Shown here: in pieces, positions 21,428 through 32,291 of the stretch
Layout of the letters: every line of letters starts with the position of its first letter
Position numbering within the stretch: position 1 is the stretch's first letter
Assembly: GCF_026210795.1 (NCBI RefSeq)
Contig: NC_089432.1
Span: 186,001 to 250,000 of the forward strand
Source of the DNA: Rhizophagus irregularis
Lineage: Eukaryota > Glomeromycota > Glomeromycetes > Glomerales > Glomeraceae
DNA: 64,000 bases
Reading direction: 5' to 3'
Made by a program: the position numbers and the translations under genes
The notes under the pieces: generated by a model
Seen by the model: only the letters and a program-made list of their open reading frames with translations
Told to the model about the DNA's origin: nothing
Database searches by the model: none

Positions 21428-23417
21428 AGCAGTTTTCAAAGATAATTATATTCATCTATATGATATTATATGATCTAAGCCCAGAAAAATATATTTATAA
21501 CTTTATTAGCTTGTAGTAATACCAAATTTTAGTCATTGTGCAGTTATAAACTCATATAAAATGTAAAAAAGTATATTTGACCTAAATAAATACATGACAG
21601 TTTACTATAACAAATAAATAAATTTGCAATTCAGTTATTCCATCACTAGTAATGTGAAATTGAAAATATAAAATAATGAGTGTGAATCATTTACTCTTAT
21701 CGTACAAAGAACACGAATTTCATGTTACATGAGCCGGTGTAGTAGGTAAAATATATGAAATAATTGGAATTTATCAGTAAATCTCGAAATTTACATTAAC
21801 GGGCTTAATATTGATAAAATCTCCTAAATTATTCTGCATTGTGCCCAACAGATGGAACACATTCGTGTCATATGGAATATGGATTGCAACTTCAAGCAAA
21901 TTTATGAATTATGATTTCGCCAGAAGTGGTTAATGATAAAAGTACATGATGTTAAACGATAAACCGCTTGCAGAAATTGGACAGACTTAAGTTATAGTAT
22001 CATGATCAATTAACTGCGCCTATTAATAATTTTATCTTTCATTTTCTACAAAAGTAACGTACGATAGTTTTCATTGAACATATTTTATATTTAGATATTA
22101 TGAATTATCTTACAGAATCGAAAATTCACATGCTCCTCATTTTTATTATATAAATCTTTCAATATCCTTATTTTCGCCAACATTATTTCATTTATGATAA
22201 TACTTAAATCATCCTCACAAGAGCACTTAAACGATCACTTAATTCATTTCGGCTTTGTAAAGACTCATTATATACGATATATTACGATTTACGATATATA
22301 ATCCCTTAAGTTATTTGTGATGGAGGAAAAGAACAAAATTTCTCTGTATATGCTTTTTGTCCAAATATATCTCAATTGAATTTGAACTCTTTTAAATGTA
22401 ATTCTGTTTATTTAACATTATTGATGCTGCTTATGATTTTATAGGAGTATATAAGTTAGAATCATAGGATACACTGTTATCATTATTTATTACATTGGTG
22501 ACAAAAAATGTGGACTTGCACATTCCTAGCTAAAGGAAATAATATTTTAGAGATGTTGGAACTCGTGCACTAGTAAACGGTTGTATCACTCTTAAATATA
22601 TTAATAAGTTGTTTGATTTAATCGGATAAAAGTTCGAAGTAGGTAATCGCAAGATGAAAAAGGTTAATTAGAACGGTTACATATATAATCAATAGTTGTA
22701 AGTGCCTTTATGCCCTTTATGCCTAATTTAAAAATTTTGAGTAATTCTATAAAGAAAGAAATTTTTTTAGTATGAAATAAGGTCAAGTATTTTTATATAG
22801 TACTCAGTACTATATAATGAACTAAAGAAATTATTGCGTCACCGTAATTTTTAACGGATCGACTAGACAAAAAAAATTCGAAGAAAATATTAAAAATATA
22901 ATGAAAAATTTCACAATATACTGTAAAAAAAAACATCATTTTATGTCAATTTTTTAACCGCCCTTAATTATACGTTAATAAATCAAATAAATTTTATTTT
23001 CAACTTTTCATTCCATTTCGTTGAATATAATGTTTAATATATTATTATAATAGAATTTATGAAATGCCATGTACATTTGATCTGTATTTTATAATGGAAT
23101 TAGTACATATAAAAAATATCCTGTCCAGGATTTGCATGTTAGTCATTATGTTAGGAAATGCAATTATAATCTCATAAAGAATGTATTACTGTTACTTAAA
23201 TATTAAGCCTAAATCTATGACAATTTATTACACTATAAAAGCAAATTTATAACTAAATAAATTTATAAATCTAGTTATAAGAAATGTGAAATTGAAAAAA
23301 AACTAGTTCTTATAAATATTTTGAAAATTCACCACCCGTAATTTAGCCTTATAAATACTAATTCTTAAGTACATGTAAAAAAAAACGCATAATATTAATA
23401 TTAAAAAATATAAGTTA
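21428..23417. other. 2-kb gene-free interval between C and D
   Basis: No gene is supported. The sequence just after C (to about 21660) and just after D on the opposite strand share short words such as AAATAAATAAATTTG and GTAATGTGAAATTGAAAA, suggesting that C and D are an inverted duplicate pair including the 3' flank. The middle shows an array of ATACGATATATTACGATTTACGATATA near 22272. Confidence 0.4.
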
Positions 23418-24179
23418 TTATTTGAAAAATAGCTTTAATTTATTTTGAGCATATTTACTTCCTTTATCAGCAGATTTTTTATACCAATAAACTGCTTTAT
23501 CAACATTTTTTTCAGTTCCAAATCCAAACTCATAGCAATAACCTAACCATTTCATTCCACGTGGATTATCTTTTTCCGATAATTTTTCAAATAATTTAAA
23601 AGCATTATAATAACTTCTATCAACATCTATCCCATAATAGTACATATAAGCAAGTTCAAATTGAGCCACAACATTTTCCAATTCTACTGCTTTTTGATAT
23701 AATTCAAGTGCGATTTGTTTATTAGTTTCAACAAAAATTCCATGATAATTAAAATAACCAAGTAAATAAATAGAATTTGAACTATTTTGATTATCTATAA
23801 GCCATTTATGTATTTCTTGTAAATTTATCTTATTATTATTAAGATAATCAAGAACAAATTTTTTTTTTGCTTTTTCTTCTTTTCCTTTATTTGCAGTTTT
23901 CCTAAAATAAAGTTTAACCAGTTTATCAATTAATATACTTAAATCTTCTTCAAAAATATTTTCTTTAATATCTTGAATTGTAGGTCCTATCTCCATTATA
24001 TTTATCTTAAAAAAATTTTGAATATTTTTAGATAATTCTGTACATAATGGATCATTAATAGTTGATGCATCAATATTATCCAAATTTTGAATTAATTGTT
24101 GTTTATTTAATTTAAAATTATAATTTTCGGTTTGATAATATTTATAAGTAGATTGTTTTTCAACAATAATATCGGACAT
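23418..24179 (-). CDS. Short Sel1-like-repeat protein (member D, 3 SLRs)
   Basis: An intronless protein of 253 residues. A leader of about 60 residues precedes the N-domain (IGPTIQDI, FEEDLSILI, ANKGKE, FVLDYLNNNKINLQEIHKW). Three SLRs follow: YLLGYFNYHGI, AYMYYYG and GYCYEFGFG, and the third runs straight into the terminal YWYKKSADKGSKYAQNKL. The short layout, with no middle CGINxLGYCY/FGIYNLGRCY units, is shared with member C about 2.4 kb away in the opposite orientation. Predicted role is a small protein-binding scaffold; nothing enzymatic is visible. Confidence 0.85.
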   Translation of the reverse strand: MSDIIVEKQSTYKYYQTENYNFKLNKQQLIQNLDNIDASTINDPLCTELSKNIQNFFKINIMEIGPTIQDIKENIFEEDLSILIDKLVKLYFRKTANKGKEEKAKKKFVLDYLNNNKINLQEIHKWLIDNQNSSNSIYLLGYFNYHGIFVETNKQIALELYQKAVELENVVAQFELAYMYYYGIDVDRSYYNAFKLFEKLSEKDNPRGMKWLGYCYEFGFGTEKNVDKAVYWYKKSADKGSKYAQNKLKLFFK

Positions 24180-24240
24180 TATTGAATAATAAATAATTTT
24201 ATGAGCCGTGAAGAAAGAATTATTTTTAGAATTTTAAATA

Positions 24241-24333
24241 AGCTAATTTTTTACACTGCATATTTATTTACATTTGATTACTAATTAAAGAAATGATTTC
24301 ATTTGCCGCAGATTAATTTTCTGCGCCACCGCA
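24241..24333 (-). promoter_or_regulatory. Bipartite promoter module of SLR gene D
   Basis: Read on the minus strand, GCGGTGGCGCAGAAAATTAA and TCTGCGGCAAATG (block 1) are followed by CAAATGTAAATAAATATGCA and GTGTAAAAAATTA (core), ending about 60 bp before the start codon. This is the same order and spacing as in E, F, I and J, with changes in block 1. Confidence 0.6.
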
Positions 24334-25079
24334 ATTGTCGTTGATCCGAACTTTTTTAGTTATATCACGTGCTATCCTATAGCATGTGCACCAATAATAA
24401 TCGACAACTCTTAAATAAAAAAAAGCAGGCTAAGCAGCGAGTTAAAAGTTTTTGCATATAATTATCTCATGACATAGTTTTTATTTTTACGTACTGCTTA
24501 CATATTACAAGAATATTTTTGAAAAAAAAATGTTAATAATAAATCTTCATACAATACGTATTATATATACATATATATTTTTATTATACTATGATACGTA
24601 TCAAGTGTCTTGATAGTATATCGAACGAATTAGAGTGTTTATTCTTCGAGTCAATAATATCTTACAGTACTTTAAAGCGAACGGATGAAGAGAAAATAAC
24701 AATATTTCCTAACATTAAATAGTACAAATTAAAAATATATCATTTTAGTTATTGCGAGTTTGCGACGCATTCTTATGATGTTATTCCCTTAATAGTTTAA
24801 TATCGTAAATCTTAATGTCCTAATCTAGATAATGTAAGTATAATTAGTGTTTAAATAGTCTAAATTTAGTTGTAACGAGAGACGTAATTACTTTATTTTA
24901 GGAAATGGTTAATATAACTAATACTACTAATGCTACTAACAAACATCATGGTGTATTTACACTATTCTTTCCAGGGTAAGGATTCATAAAAGGCAACTAT
25001 AAAATTCAAATAATTGGAAATTAGCAATACTGAAATTAAATCATATACATTTACACAAAAATAACGTGATCATAAACGA
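24334..25079. other. Intergenic, contains an inverted dispersed repeat
   Basis: No gene. A short inverted repeat TGCTATCCTATAGCA lies at about 24370-24384. At 24638-24702 a segment starting AGTGTTTATTCTTCGAGTCA recurs in reverse orientation at 29633-29698, on the other side of the kinase gene. Confidence 0.45.
24638..24702 (+). repeat. Dispersed repeat copy 1
   Basis: AGTGTTTATTCTTCGAGTCA..., then TTTAAAGCGAACGGATGAAG and AGAAAATAAC. It matches the reverse complement of 29633-29698 with few differences. The two copies face each other across 5 kb that contains the second kinase gene. Confidence 0.65.
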
Positions 25080-25430
25080 AAATAAAAAAATACTTACACT
25101 GTACTAATAGTAAAAATATAATCAGTTTTTAGCAATTCACTCCTTTTTTTTGCAGCTTTTTCAAACTAGATTTTAAAATAATAATAGATTGATTAATAAT
25201 TTTAATAACTTTTAGTAATTAAATATACGATAAATACAATATATACTTAACCTTCTTTCTTGTTATTCCATAATATTTTAAAGATCTCCATAAAGTGGGT
25301 ATAGAAACCTCTTTTTCAGTTTTATTAATTATCTCTCCAACAATTTCATCCAAATAATAATTAGGACATTCTTTAATAATTTCTTGTAAAATTTAAAAAA
25401 TTACACTCCGCATTCTGGTATCGTCATCTC
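25080..25430 (-). mobile_element. Tc1/mariner-type transposase fragment
   Basis: Minus-strand translation from about 25428 gives ILQEIIKECPNYYLDEIV then a segment ending IPTLWRSLKYYGITRKK, the second helix-turn-helix region of IS630/Tc1/mariner transposases. A GT..AG gap at 25166-25251 separates it from FEKAAKKRSELLKTDYIF, the expected next segment. One in-frame stop lies just before ILQEII, and no DDE catalytic region is found. It is a short, decayed remnant of a plain DNA transposon, or of a host gene derived from one. Confidence 0.5.
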
Positions 25431-26606
25431 TTAATTATTAATTATATATAAGTTTTAATTAATCCAGAAAAATGGTACTATATTTTCCTTTGTATTAATT
25501 ATATAATTCTAAAACCCAAAGTTTGAATATATTCTTACAAGCTTTAAAGTCTAATCAATCATTATTGTACCGTAAGTGATTTACTGCAAAATCAGGATTT
25601 TATGCACGTTATTACAATGATTACTATTACTCTATTAGATGATACATTAATAGAAAATTTGCTTCTCGTAATGTACTTACAAAATTTCCTTCATAGTCAA
25701 ATTGTTAAATCAAAAAAATTGCGATGAAAATTATAATGGAAATTGAGAATAAAAATTCGATGAAATATTTAATTATTAAATAATATTGTAATGAAAAGTC
25801 CATTAGAGGATTTAATAATTATTTTTAATTGTTGTCATCAGCATTCTTATTACCTACTAGCTACTAACGGTTTCTATTTATTTATAATAATTATAGAGAA
25901 CCCAATAAATTATTTTTACATTGAACAATTTTTTTTTCTTTTTTCATTCTTTATCGCTATCGATACTGTTATACTGACATATGTAGTATAAATTATTTAG
26001 AGTCTTGTCTTCGTGTATATTTGTGTATATTTTAACTTGATTAATATTTTTATTCTTTCAAAAAGACATTACCTATTTTAAGTTAATCGCTTATTTTTTA
26101 TTATAATTACCTAAATTACTATTCATTACCAGGTTAATATTTCTCTGAGGCTCTGATACCATTGCTTAAACTCCAGCTCCAATGGCCTGGTAAAGTCCAG
26201 TATTTTATTTCGTAAGTTCTACAATTATTTACGCCTGTTTTCTTTTTATTTGATCTAATGAAACTAATAAATTTTCTTAGTGATTAGATTACTTGTATGT
26301 TTTTTATTTTATTTTATGGAAAAGATTACTTGTATGTATCACTTATAGCTAAGAAATTATTTCAACATAAAGATAACGTGACAATTTCATCTCGTGATGT
26401 ACGTGACATGTCTAACATGAATGCAGATACTACAAGAACCAGGAAATCATTTTGAGTAACGGTAAGTTGCACTACATTATAAGACTGCAAATCATTGCAA
26501 ATAATTTTGGACACAAACCTTTATTTCTCTTTTTTCTCACCATAATTTTTATAGCTTTCAAATTTATAAAAATCCTTTTTTTTAAACCTCTTTTTTAAAT
26601 AATTTA
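25431..26606. other. 5' flank of second kinase gene
   Basis: No gene is supported. A 66-codon frame at 25791 is rich in Ile/Phe from AT-rich sequence and looks like chance. Around 26130-26200 there is a less AT-rich patch with CTCCAGCTCCAATGGCCTGG and an upstream CCAGG, a loose inverted pair. A CT-rich stretch precedes the start codon. Confidence 0.35.
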
Positions 26607-28968
26607 ATGTCTGTAATTCGAAAAGAACTTGCTCATGCAGCAATGTCTAGGTCACATGCATTAATAGATTATAATATCCATAATGACATACATAAACGAC
26701 ATGAATTTAAAAAACAAACACTTCTTGCTGATAATTCTCTTACAAAAGATGAAAAAAATTATGCAATAAATTGGATAACTAAAGGCTATGATCGAAATAA
26801 AATTATTGAAAATTCAGGAACAAGAAGAATTTGTGAAAATTGTAATCAAAAATGTTTAGCTACATTATATTGTGAATTTTGTGTTCGAAATTATTTAAAA
26901 GCAATTGGACATCTGGAAATGTTAATATTGATAATTTAATCCAGAAATGTCAATCGGAAACACTCTTGCCAAATAGAATAGTTGAATGGATTCCATATAA
27001 TAATTTACAGAATATCAGGTATTTAACAAAAGGTGGTTTTTCTGAAATTTATGAAGCAGTTTGGGTTGATGGAAAATATGAAGAATGGGATTCTAAAAAA
27101 CAGCAATTAAAAAGATTTGGAAGTCAAAAGGTAATACTTAAAAAATTAGAAAATGTTGAAAGTGCAAATCAAAGTTGGTTTGAAGAGGTTAGTAATTAAT
27201 ATGTGCTTAAAAAAAGTTAATAATTACTAGGTTTTGTAATAATATTTGATTTTTTTATAGGCTAAATCACATCTAACTATAAGTAATAAAATTTCAGACA
27301 TTGTTCAATGTTATGGTTTAACACAAAACATATCAAATGGAAGTTATATGCTTGTAATGGATATAATGGACGTAAATTTAAGAGAATTTTTACAACAGAA
27401 TCACAATAAACTTACATGGAAACAAAAAATCAATATAACTTTTGAAATAGTTAGGGCACTTTATTTTATTCATTTTGGGAATTCAATTCATAGAGATTTG
27501 CATTCTGGAAATATATTGTATTCACAACTCAATATTAAGTGGTATATAAGTGATCTTGGCTTTTGTGGACCTGCTGATAAATCATCAAAAAGCGTATATG
27601 GAAACCTTCCTTACATAGCACCAGAAGTTATTAATGGAAGAGAATATACTTTTAAATCTGATATCTATAGTATTGCAATGCTTATGTGGGAAATTTCATC
27701 TGGACAACCACCATTTATTAATCATGAACACGATTATAATCTTGTAATGAATATTACTAATGGTATTAGACCAAAAATTGTGTTAGGAACTCCTACAGAA
27801 TATAAAAATTTAATGGAACAATGTTGGGATGCTGATCCATCAAAAAGACCAGATACTGATACACTTATGAAAAAAATAAGAGAAATGAATTTATATTATC
27901 AAAGTATGACGGATCAAACATTTCAATCAGAAATATATAGTAATTTAGAACTAGATAAAACAAATAGTAGTACAAATAACAAATCATTCACAAGTAAAAT
28001 TCATCAATTCGAAAATCTACCTGAACCAAGGAATGCAACAGAAGGTATTATATTTGAAATATATTGCTTTTATTATTTAAATACATAAATAATAATAAAA
28101 AATTCTCATTTGTTTATATTAAAAATAAATAGAGGAGCTAGAAGGTAATGTAAATTTATCAATCTAATATTTAAATTTTTTAATTTTTCAGATTATTTAT
28201 AATCTCATTCATTTTGACTTTTTTTAACTAAATATTTCATTTTAAATAGTATTCCATAGTAAACCATATGATTTTAGTATTCCTACTAATAGTAAGTATT
28301 TTTTTCAAATTGTAAATTTGTTATATATAGTATATATTCAATTATTAATTTTACCTTTTCTTCAGTTGATGATTTTAATAACTCAAGCAATCAGAATAAT
28401 AGTAGAACGTCGAAAATAAATAGCTTTTTTAAAGGTTGGTGAATTTATCCATATACAGTATTTAATTGATTTTATCTTTTTTTTTTTATAAAAAAGAATA
28501 ATTGGATAAATAAATAATGAATCATATTTTAAATTTTAGCCAATAGTAAAAAATTATCCAAAATGTTTAAAAAGTTACAAGTAAAAGATGGTAAGTAAAT
28601 AAGCTAATATTATTTATTAATGCAAATATTCATTAAATATAATTTACAGTATTTCAATTTAATATAAACAAGAAACAGTGCAACAAACAAAAGGATCAAA
28701 TGTTAATTTTGATGGTAAGACCGATAAATATACACAATTTAATTACCATTTTTGTATTTTTTTTTTTTTTTTTAATTATTCTTCTTTTATTACTAAAGAT
28801 GATGAAGATGAAGTATACAATAACCCAAATTTTCATTCTGAAGAACAAGATGAATTTGAAATTCCTAAAGGTAAGAAATCATTATTTTAAAATGTAAAAA
28901 TTATTTACTTTAATGTACTAATTTTTATTATTATAAATATTTATTATTTTTTTTTTTTAGATATTTAG
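26607..28968 (+). CDS. TKL-type protein kinase, nine exons, one frame break
   Basis: Exons read as 26607-27187, 27261-28044, 28133-28144, 28250-28291, 28366-28434, 28540-28590, 28679-28714, 28799-28870 and 28961-28968. N-terminal helices are followed by a ribbon CENC..CEFC near residue 76, then NWTSGN and a kinase domain: glycine loop TKGGFSEIY, VILKKL, HRDLHSGN, SDLG in place of DFG, APE, and the terminal W.ADPSKRP. After the kinase come FENLPEPRNA and an acidic tail ending EFEIPKD. Intron 1 is phase 0 and all later ones are phase 1. Between CVRNYLK and NWTSGN the frame slips by one base (an A4 run at 26897-26900 where A5 would keep frame), so the ribbon and kinase lie in different frames. 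With that base the product would have about 551 residues. This is a likely Ser/Thr kinase; either a recent pseudogene or an indel error. Confidence 0.75.
28045..28968 (+). other. Micro-exon tail of second kinase
   Basis: Seven exons of 12, 42, 69, 51, 36, 72 and 8 nt follow the kinase exon. All seven introns here are phase 1 and all internal exons are multiples of three, so any subset can be joined in frame. The 42- and 69-nt exons encode FHSKPYDFSIPTN and DDFNNSSNQNNSRTSKINS; the last adds only one residue and the stop. The 12-nt exon (EELE) is the least certain. Confidence 0.65.
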
Positions 28969-29632
28969 ATACAAATGATTTTATACTGTAGATTTGCTAC
29001 CATCTCTCATTACAACTATTTTTTGTCAATCGTTATAAAATATTTTATATTTATTTATATTTTATTAAATTATTTAAACACTAAGACTAGAGTAGTAAGA
29101 TTTCTTACAAATTTCTTAGTTTGTAATTTAAATAATTCATATATGTAAAATTATTAACCCTCCATTTTAAATAAAATTTATAAATTTATATTTATATTCA
29201 TTATTTTTAAAAAAATGAGTTTCTTGATAATTTTAAATGAAGTCTATTAATTATTTCAAAAATTAAAAATGTGTTAAAGAGGTATATGTATGTACTTAAA
29301 GAATTTATAAAATTGAAGTTACGTTTTAATGTGGTCAATCCATCATTTAGATTTATTGATACATATCTTGGTTCGCTAGATTAGGACAACAATAAAATAA
29401 TTCATATTAAACTATTGAAGGGATAATACTATAAGAATACGCAAAACGAAAAAATAATTACGACTTTACCTATTAAATGTTTATTACAAATAAAAAACCA
29501 TTTTTCAGGAGGGAGTAAATTAAGTTCGAGAAAAATTTCATTAAGCGGCGCAGTAAACAGATCATGAATACTTCATGGATGATGTATTTAAATTTATATT
29601 AATTAGTGTTTAAAATACTTTATACTTCATTA

Positions 29633-29698
29633 TTTTCTCTTCATCCATTCACTTTAAAATGAGATATTTATTGACTCGAGGAATAAACACTCAAAGAC
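29633..29698 (-). repeat. Dispersed repeat copy 2
   Basis: On the minus strand it reads AGTGTTTATTCCTCGAGTCA, then ATAAATATCTCATTTTAAAG and TGAATGGATGAAGAGAAAAT. It is the partner of 24638-24702 in opposite orientation. Confidence 0.65.
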
Positions 29699-29745
29699 TT
29701 GTTCACCAAAACCTGAAAAAGCATAGTGCAGGCAAGAATTACAAT

Positions 29746-29763
29746 TAGTGTCAGCTGACACTA
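29746..29763. repeat. 18-bp perfect palindrome
   Basis: TAGTGTCAGCTGACACTA. It contains CAGCTG (an E-box word) and lies about 490 bp before the start codon of member E. It may be a dimer-binding site or chance; no support beyond symmetry. Confidence 0.5.
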
Positions 29764-30015
29764 TTAATCACGCGCTCTCATGCAGTTAAACACATGATAT
29801 GAAAGCATCATGTGTCATTTATCCAATTAATAGCGTAGTTGAACATATCGAATAGGGAATATTATTTAATTAAATAAAATTAAAATATCGATAACAAATA
29901 ATTATTGAAGTAGACAGGCACCTTTCATTTAAACAAAGTACCGATATATCGAAAATCATAATGCAAAATAAAAAATTGCAAGTTGCAAAATCGTTAAAAA
30001 GAAAGATCAATTATA

Positions 30016-30106
30016 ACGTCAAACTGCGGTAACACAAAATTAATCTGCGACAATTAACTCCGGTTACACTGCAGTAATACTCCAAATAAATATGCAGGTG
30101 TAAAAC
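30016..30106 (+). promoter_or_regulatory. Bipartite promoter module of SLR gene E
   Basis: Block 1 is CGTCAAACTGCGGTAACACA followed by AAATTAATCTGCGACAATTA. The core is GGTTACACTGCAGTAATACT, CCAAATAAATATGCAGGTGT, AAAAC. The arms TTACACTGCA and TGCAGGTGTAA flank the AAATAAATA word. It lies 130 bp before the downstream Met now used. Confidence 0.75.
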
Positions 30107-30235
30107 TTATTTTAAATTTTTAACTTAAATTTCTTTCACCGTGTGATATAATACTGAAACGAAAGCTGAATACGAAAATTATCAAACAGTTAATACTTAT
30201 CCTAAATTATCAATAAACAGCAACTAATTCTAAAT

Positions 30236-31117
30236 ATGAGTGATATTAATACACTGATTAATTCTAATTCATTACATGCAGCATTATCTCAAAATTTTTA
30301 TAAAGTAAATGCTTTGGAAATGGAACCTACAACTCAAAATATTGAAGATAATATTTTTGATGAAGACTTAATTATGGTAATTGATAATTTGGTTAATCTT
30401 TATCTTCAGGAAATAAATAAAGGAAAAGAAGAAAATGTAAGAAAGAAATTTGTTCTTGATTATTTTAATTATTATAAGATTAATTTGCAAAAAATGTATC
30501 ATTGGCTTGTAAATAACCAAACTTGCTCAAATTCTATTTATTTACTTGGATATTTTAATTATTATGGTATTGAAACTGACATTAATAAATACAATGCATT
30601 TAATATATATCAAAAAGCAGCAGAGTTAGGAAATATTGTAGTTCAATACGATCTTGCTAATATGTATATAGATGGGGAAGGTTCTGATAAAGATTATGAA
30701 AAAGCTTTTGAATTATCCAAAAAATTAACGGAAGGAAATAATACATGTGGGATAAATTTGTTAGGATATTGTTATGAATGTAATATCGGAACTGATGTTA
30801 ATGAACAAAAAGCATTCGAATTTTATCAAAATGCAGCAGATTTAGGAAATATATTTGGAATGTATAATTTAGGACGTTGTTATAAGAATGGATTTGGAAC
30901 CAGTATTAATAATGAAAAAGCATTTGAATTATTTCAAAGAGCGGCAAATTTTGAATACAATTCAGCTCAACAAAGTCTTGCCTGGATGTACGAAAAAGGA
31001 CGTGGAACTGAAAAAAATATAGAACTAGCAATTTATTGGTATAAAAAATCTGCTAAACAAGGAAGCATATATTCTAAAAATAAACTAAAGCACCTTTTAG
31101 AAGAATGTACCATGTGA
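30236..31117 (+). CDS. Sel1-like-repeat protein (member E, 5 SLRs)
   Basis: An intronless protein of 293 residues. The N-domain (MEPTTQNI, FDEDLIMVI, INKGKE, FVLDYFNYYKINLQKMYHW) is followed by five SLRs: YLLGYFNYYGIE, ANMYIDGEG, GYCYECNIG, GRCYKNGFG and AWMYEKGRG, ending YWYKKSAKQG. About 35 residues of the ancestral leader are lost. Upstream sequence still reads like GCTGAATACGAAAATTATCA (AEYENYQ) and CTAAATTATC, but the family ATG is gone and a one-base loss in the AATAAACAG segment shifts the frame, so translation most likely starts at the Met at 30236. Its C-terminal half is nearly the same as that of F, with shared 3' flank, so the two are a tandem duplicate pair. Confidence 0.85.
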   Translation: MSDINTLINSNSLHAALSQNFYKVNALEMEPTTQNIEDNIFDEDLIMVIDNLVNLYLQEINKGKEENVRKKFVLDYFNYYKINLQKMYHWLVNNQTCSNSIYLLGYFNYYGIETDINKYNAFNIYQKAAELGNIVVQYDLANMYIDGEGSDKDYEKAFELSKKLTEGNNTCGINLLGYCYECNIGTDVNEQKAFEFYQNAADLGNIFGMYNLGRCYKNGFGTSINNEKAFELFQRAANFEYNSAQQSLAWMYEKGRGTEKNIELAIYWYKKSAKQGSIYSKNKLKHLLEECTM

Positions 31118-31656
31118 TAATTTATTAAAGAAACCGGGTTAAAATATATATACGTATTTTTTCAGGTAACTTATTAACAGACTTTGTTTTCGATTAATTA
31201 TGCTTATAGAGTTATAGTTAATTGTTATTGCAATTATAATAATTATAATACTATTTTGATTTCAAAAACCAGGTATATATATCTCTCTGTCTTTTATTTC
31301 GCGATGTTTAACGTTAACTTCGACTTTTATCCAGCCAACAACTTATTAAAAAATATGAGAATTTTTTTTATTTAATTTTTGTGATATTTACTTGGAAATT
31401 CTATGAAAACTTCGTGTATTTCGGTTTGTAAATTTAATTCTAAAGGTTTATTGTATCAGTTTTCATTTATATATCTGAGTATTTAAATATTTGAAATTTA
31501 CTGATTTATGTTTATATGAGATTACATTATGTCTTCAATCTAACATTAAATAAAGTTGATTTTTATTATATTGAATATGTTGCTTTTCTATATAGTAACA
31601 ATACAAATTACGCATTAGTATGTTATGAAAATTACTTTCATTTTACACTTAATATA
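31118..31656. other. 3' flank of SLR gene E
   Basis: No gene. It starts with TATTTTTTCAGGTAACTTATT and TTTTCGATTAATTATGCTTA, which has a close counterpart downstream of F (33233-33290). A later ATTAAATAAAGTTGATTTTTATTATATTG block (31545) recurs after F and, weaker, after H and I, so the duplicated unit includes the 3' region. Confidence 0.6.
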
Positions 31657-32026
31657 CAGTCAGACCTCCATATAGTCACTCTCTACTATATAGTCACAAC
31701 TTTTTATAAGAACTCATTTTTTCAACCGGATTTTTGTTATATAAAATTACCTTCTCACAATCACAAATCAATTATAATCACTAACACATCATTGATCTAA
31801 ATGTACATATTATTGATATTCCTCTCACAATCACCTATAAATTATAATTCTGGCCGTATATCATAATTTTTAGCCAAAATCACATGATTTCGGATTAATG
31901 TAATTCCGACTAGCACTATATTCAGAAATTAATTTTAGTTAAATTTAAAAATCTTTAGTATATAATTACTCCTCTATGCAAAACCAATTTGGCGGAACCG
32001 ATTAGGTGATTATGGAGGTCTGACCG
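31657..32026. mobile_element. 370-bp pogo/Tigger-like MITE
   Basis: The left end CAGTCAGACCTCCATATAGT is matched by the reverse complement of the right end, CGGTCAGACCTCCATAATCA, giving about 17 of 20 identical. The left flank is TA; the right flank is CA, consistent with a TA target site with one change. The interior is AT-rich, has no coding capacity and includes a TATAATTCTGGCCG word. Terminal CAGT with TA target is typical of pogo/Tigger members of Tc1/mariner. It ends 25 bp before the promoter module of member F and is absent at the same place upstream of the other members. Confidence 0.75.
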
Positions 32027-32050
32027 CACCCTTTTATATAACTAAGAGTA

Positions 32051-32146
32051 CGCCAAAACTGCAGCAACACAAAATTAATCTGCGACAATTAGATCTGGTT
32101 ACACTGCAGTAATACATCCAAATAAATATGCAGTGCAAAAAATTAA
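32051..32146 (+). promoter_or_regulatory. Bipartite promoter module of SLR gene F
   Basis: Block 1 is CGCCAAAACTGCAGCAACAC, AAAATTAATCTGCGACAATT. The core is GGTTACACTGCAGTAATACA, TCCAAATAAATATGCAGTGC, AAAAAATTA. It is the best match to the E module, and is set directly next to the pogo-like MITE. Confidence 0.75.
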
Positions 32147-32291
32147 TATTATTTCAGAACTTAAATTTCTTTCACCCGTATGATTATTGTTCATAATATC
32201 AGATAATACTTAAATACAAGCTGAATACGAAAATTATCAAACAGTTAATATTTATCCTAAATTATCAAATAAACAGCAACTAATTCTAAAT

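Larger units (their letters stand above)
28969..30015. other. Intergenic between kinase and SLR gene E
   Basis: About 1 kb without a gene. It contains the second copy of the dispersed repeat (29633-29698) and an 18-bp perfect palindrome TAGTGTCAGCTGACACTA at 29746-29763. Confidence 0.45.

Noticed and set aside
28629-28678. Alternative acceptor at about 28649 for the sixth tail exon of the second kinase
   Set aside because: It gives a different frame (VFQFNINKKQCNK) that does not join the following phase-1 exon; the AG at 28677-28678 does.
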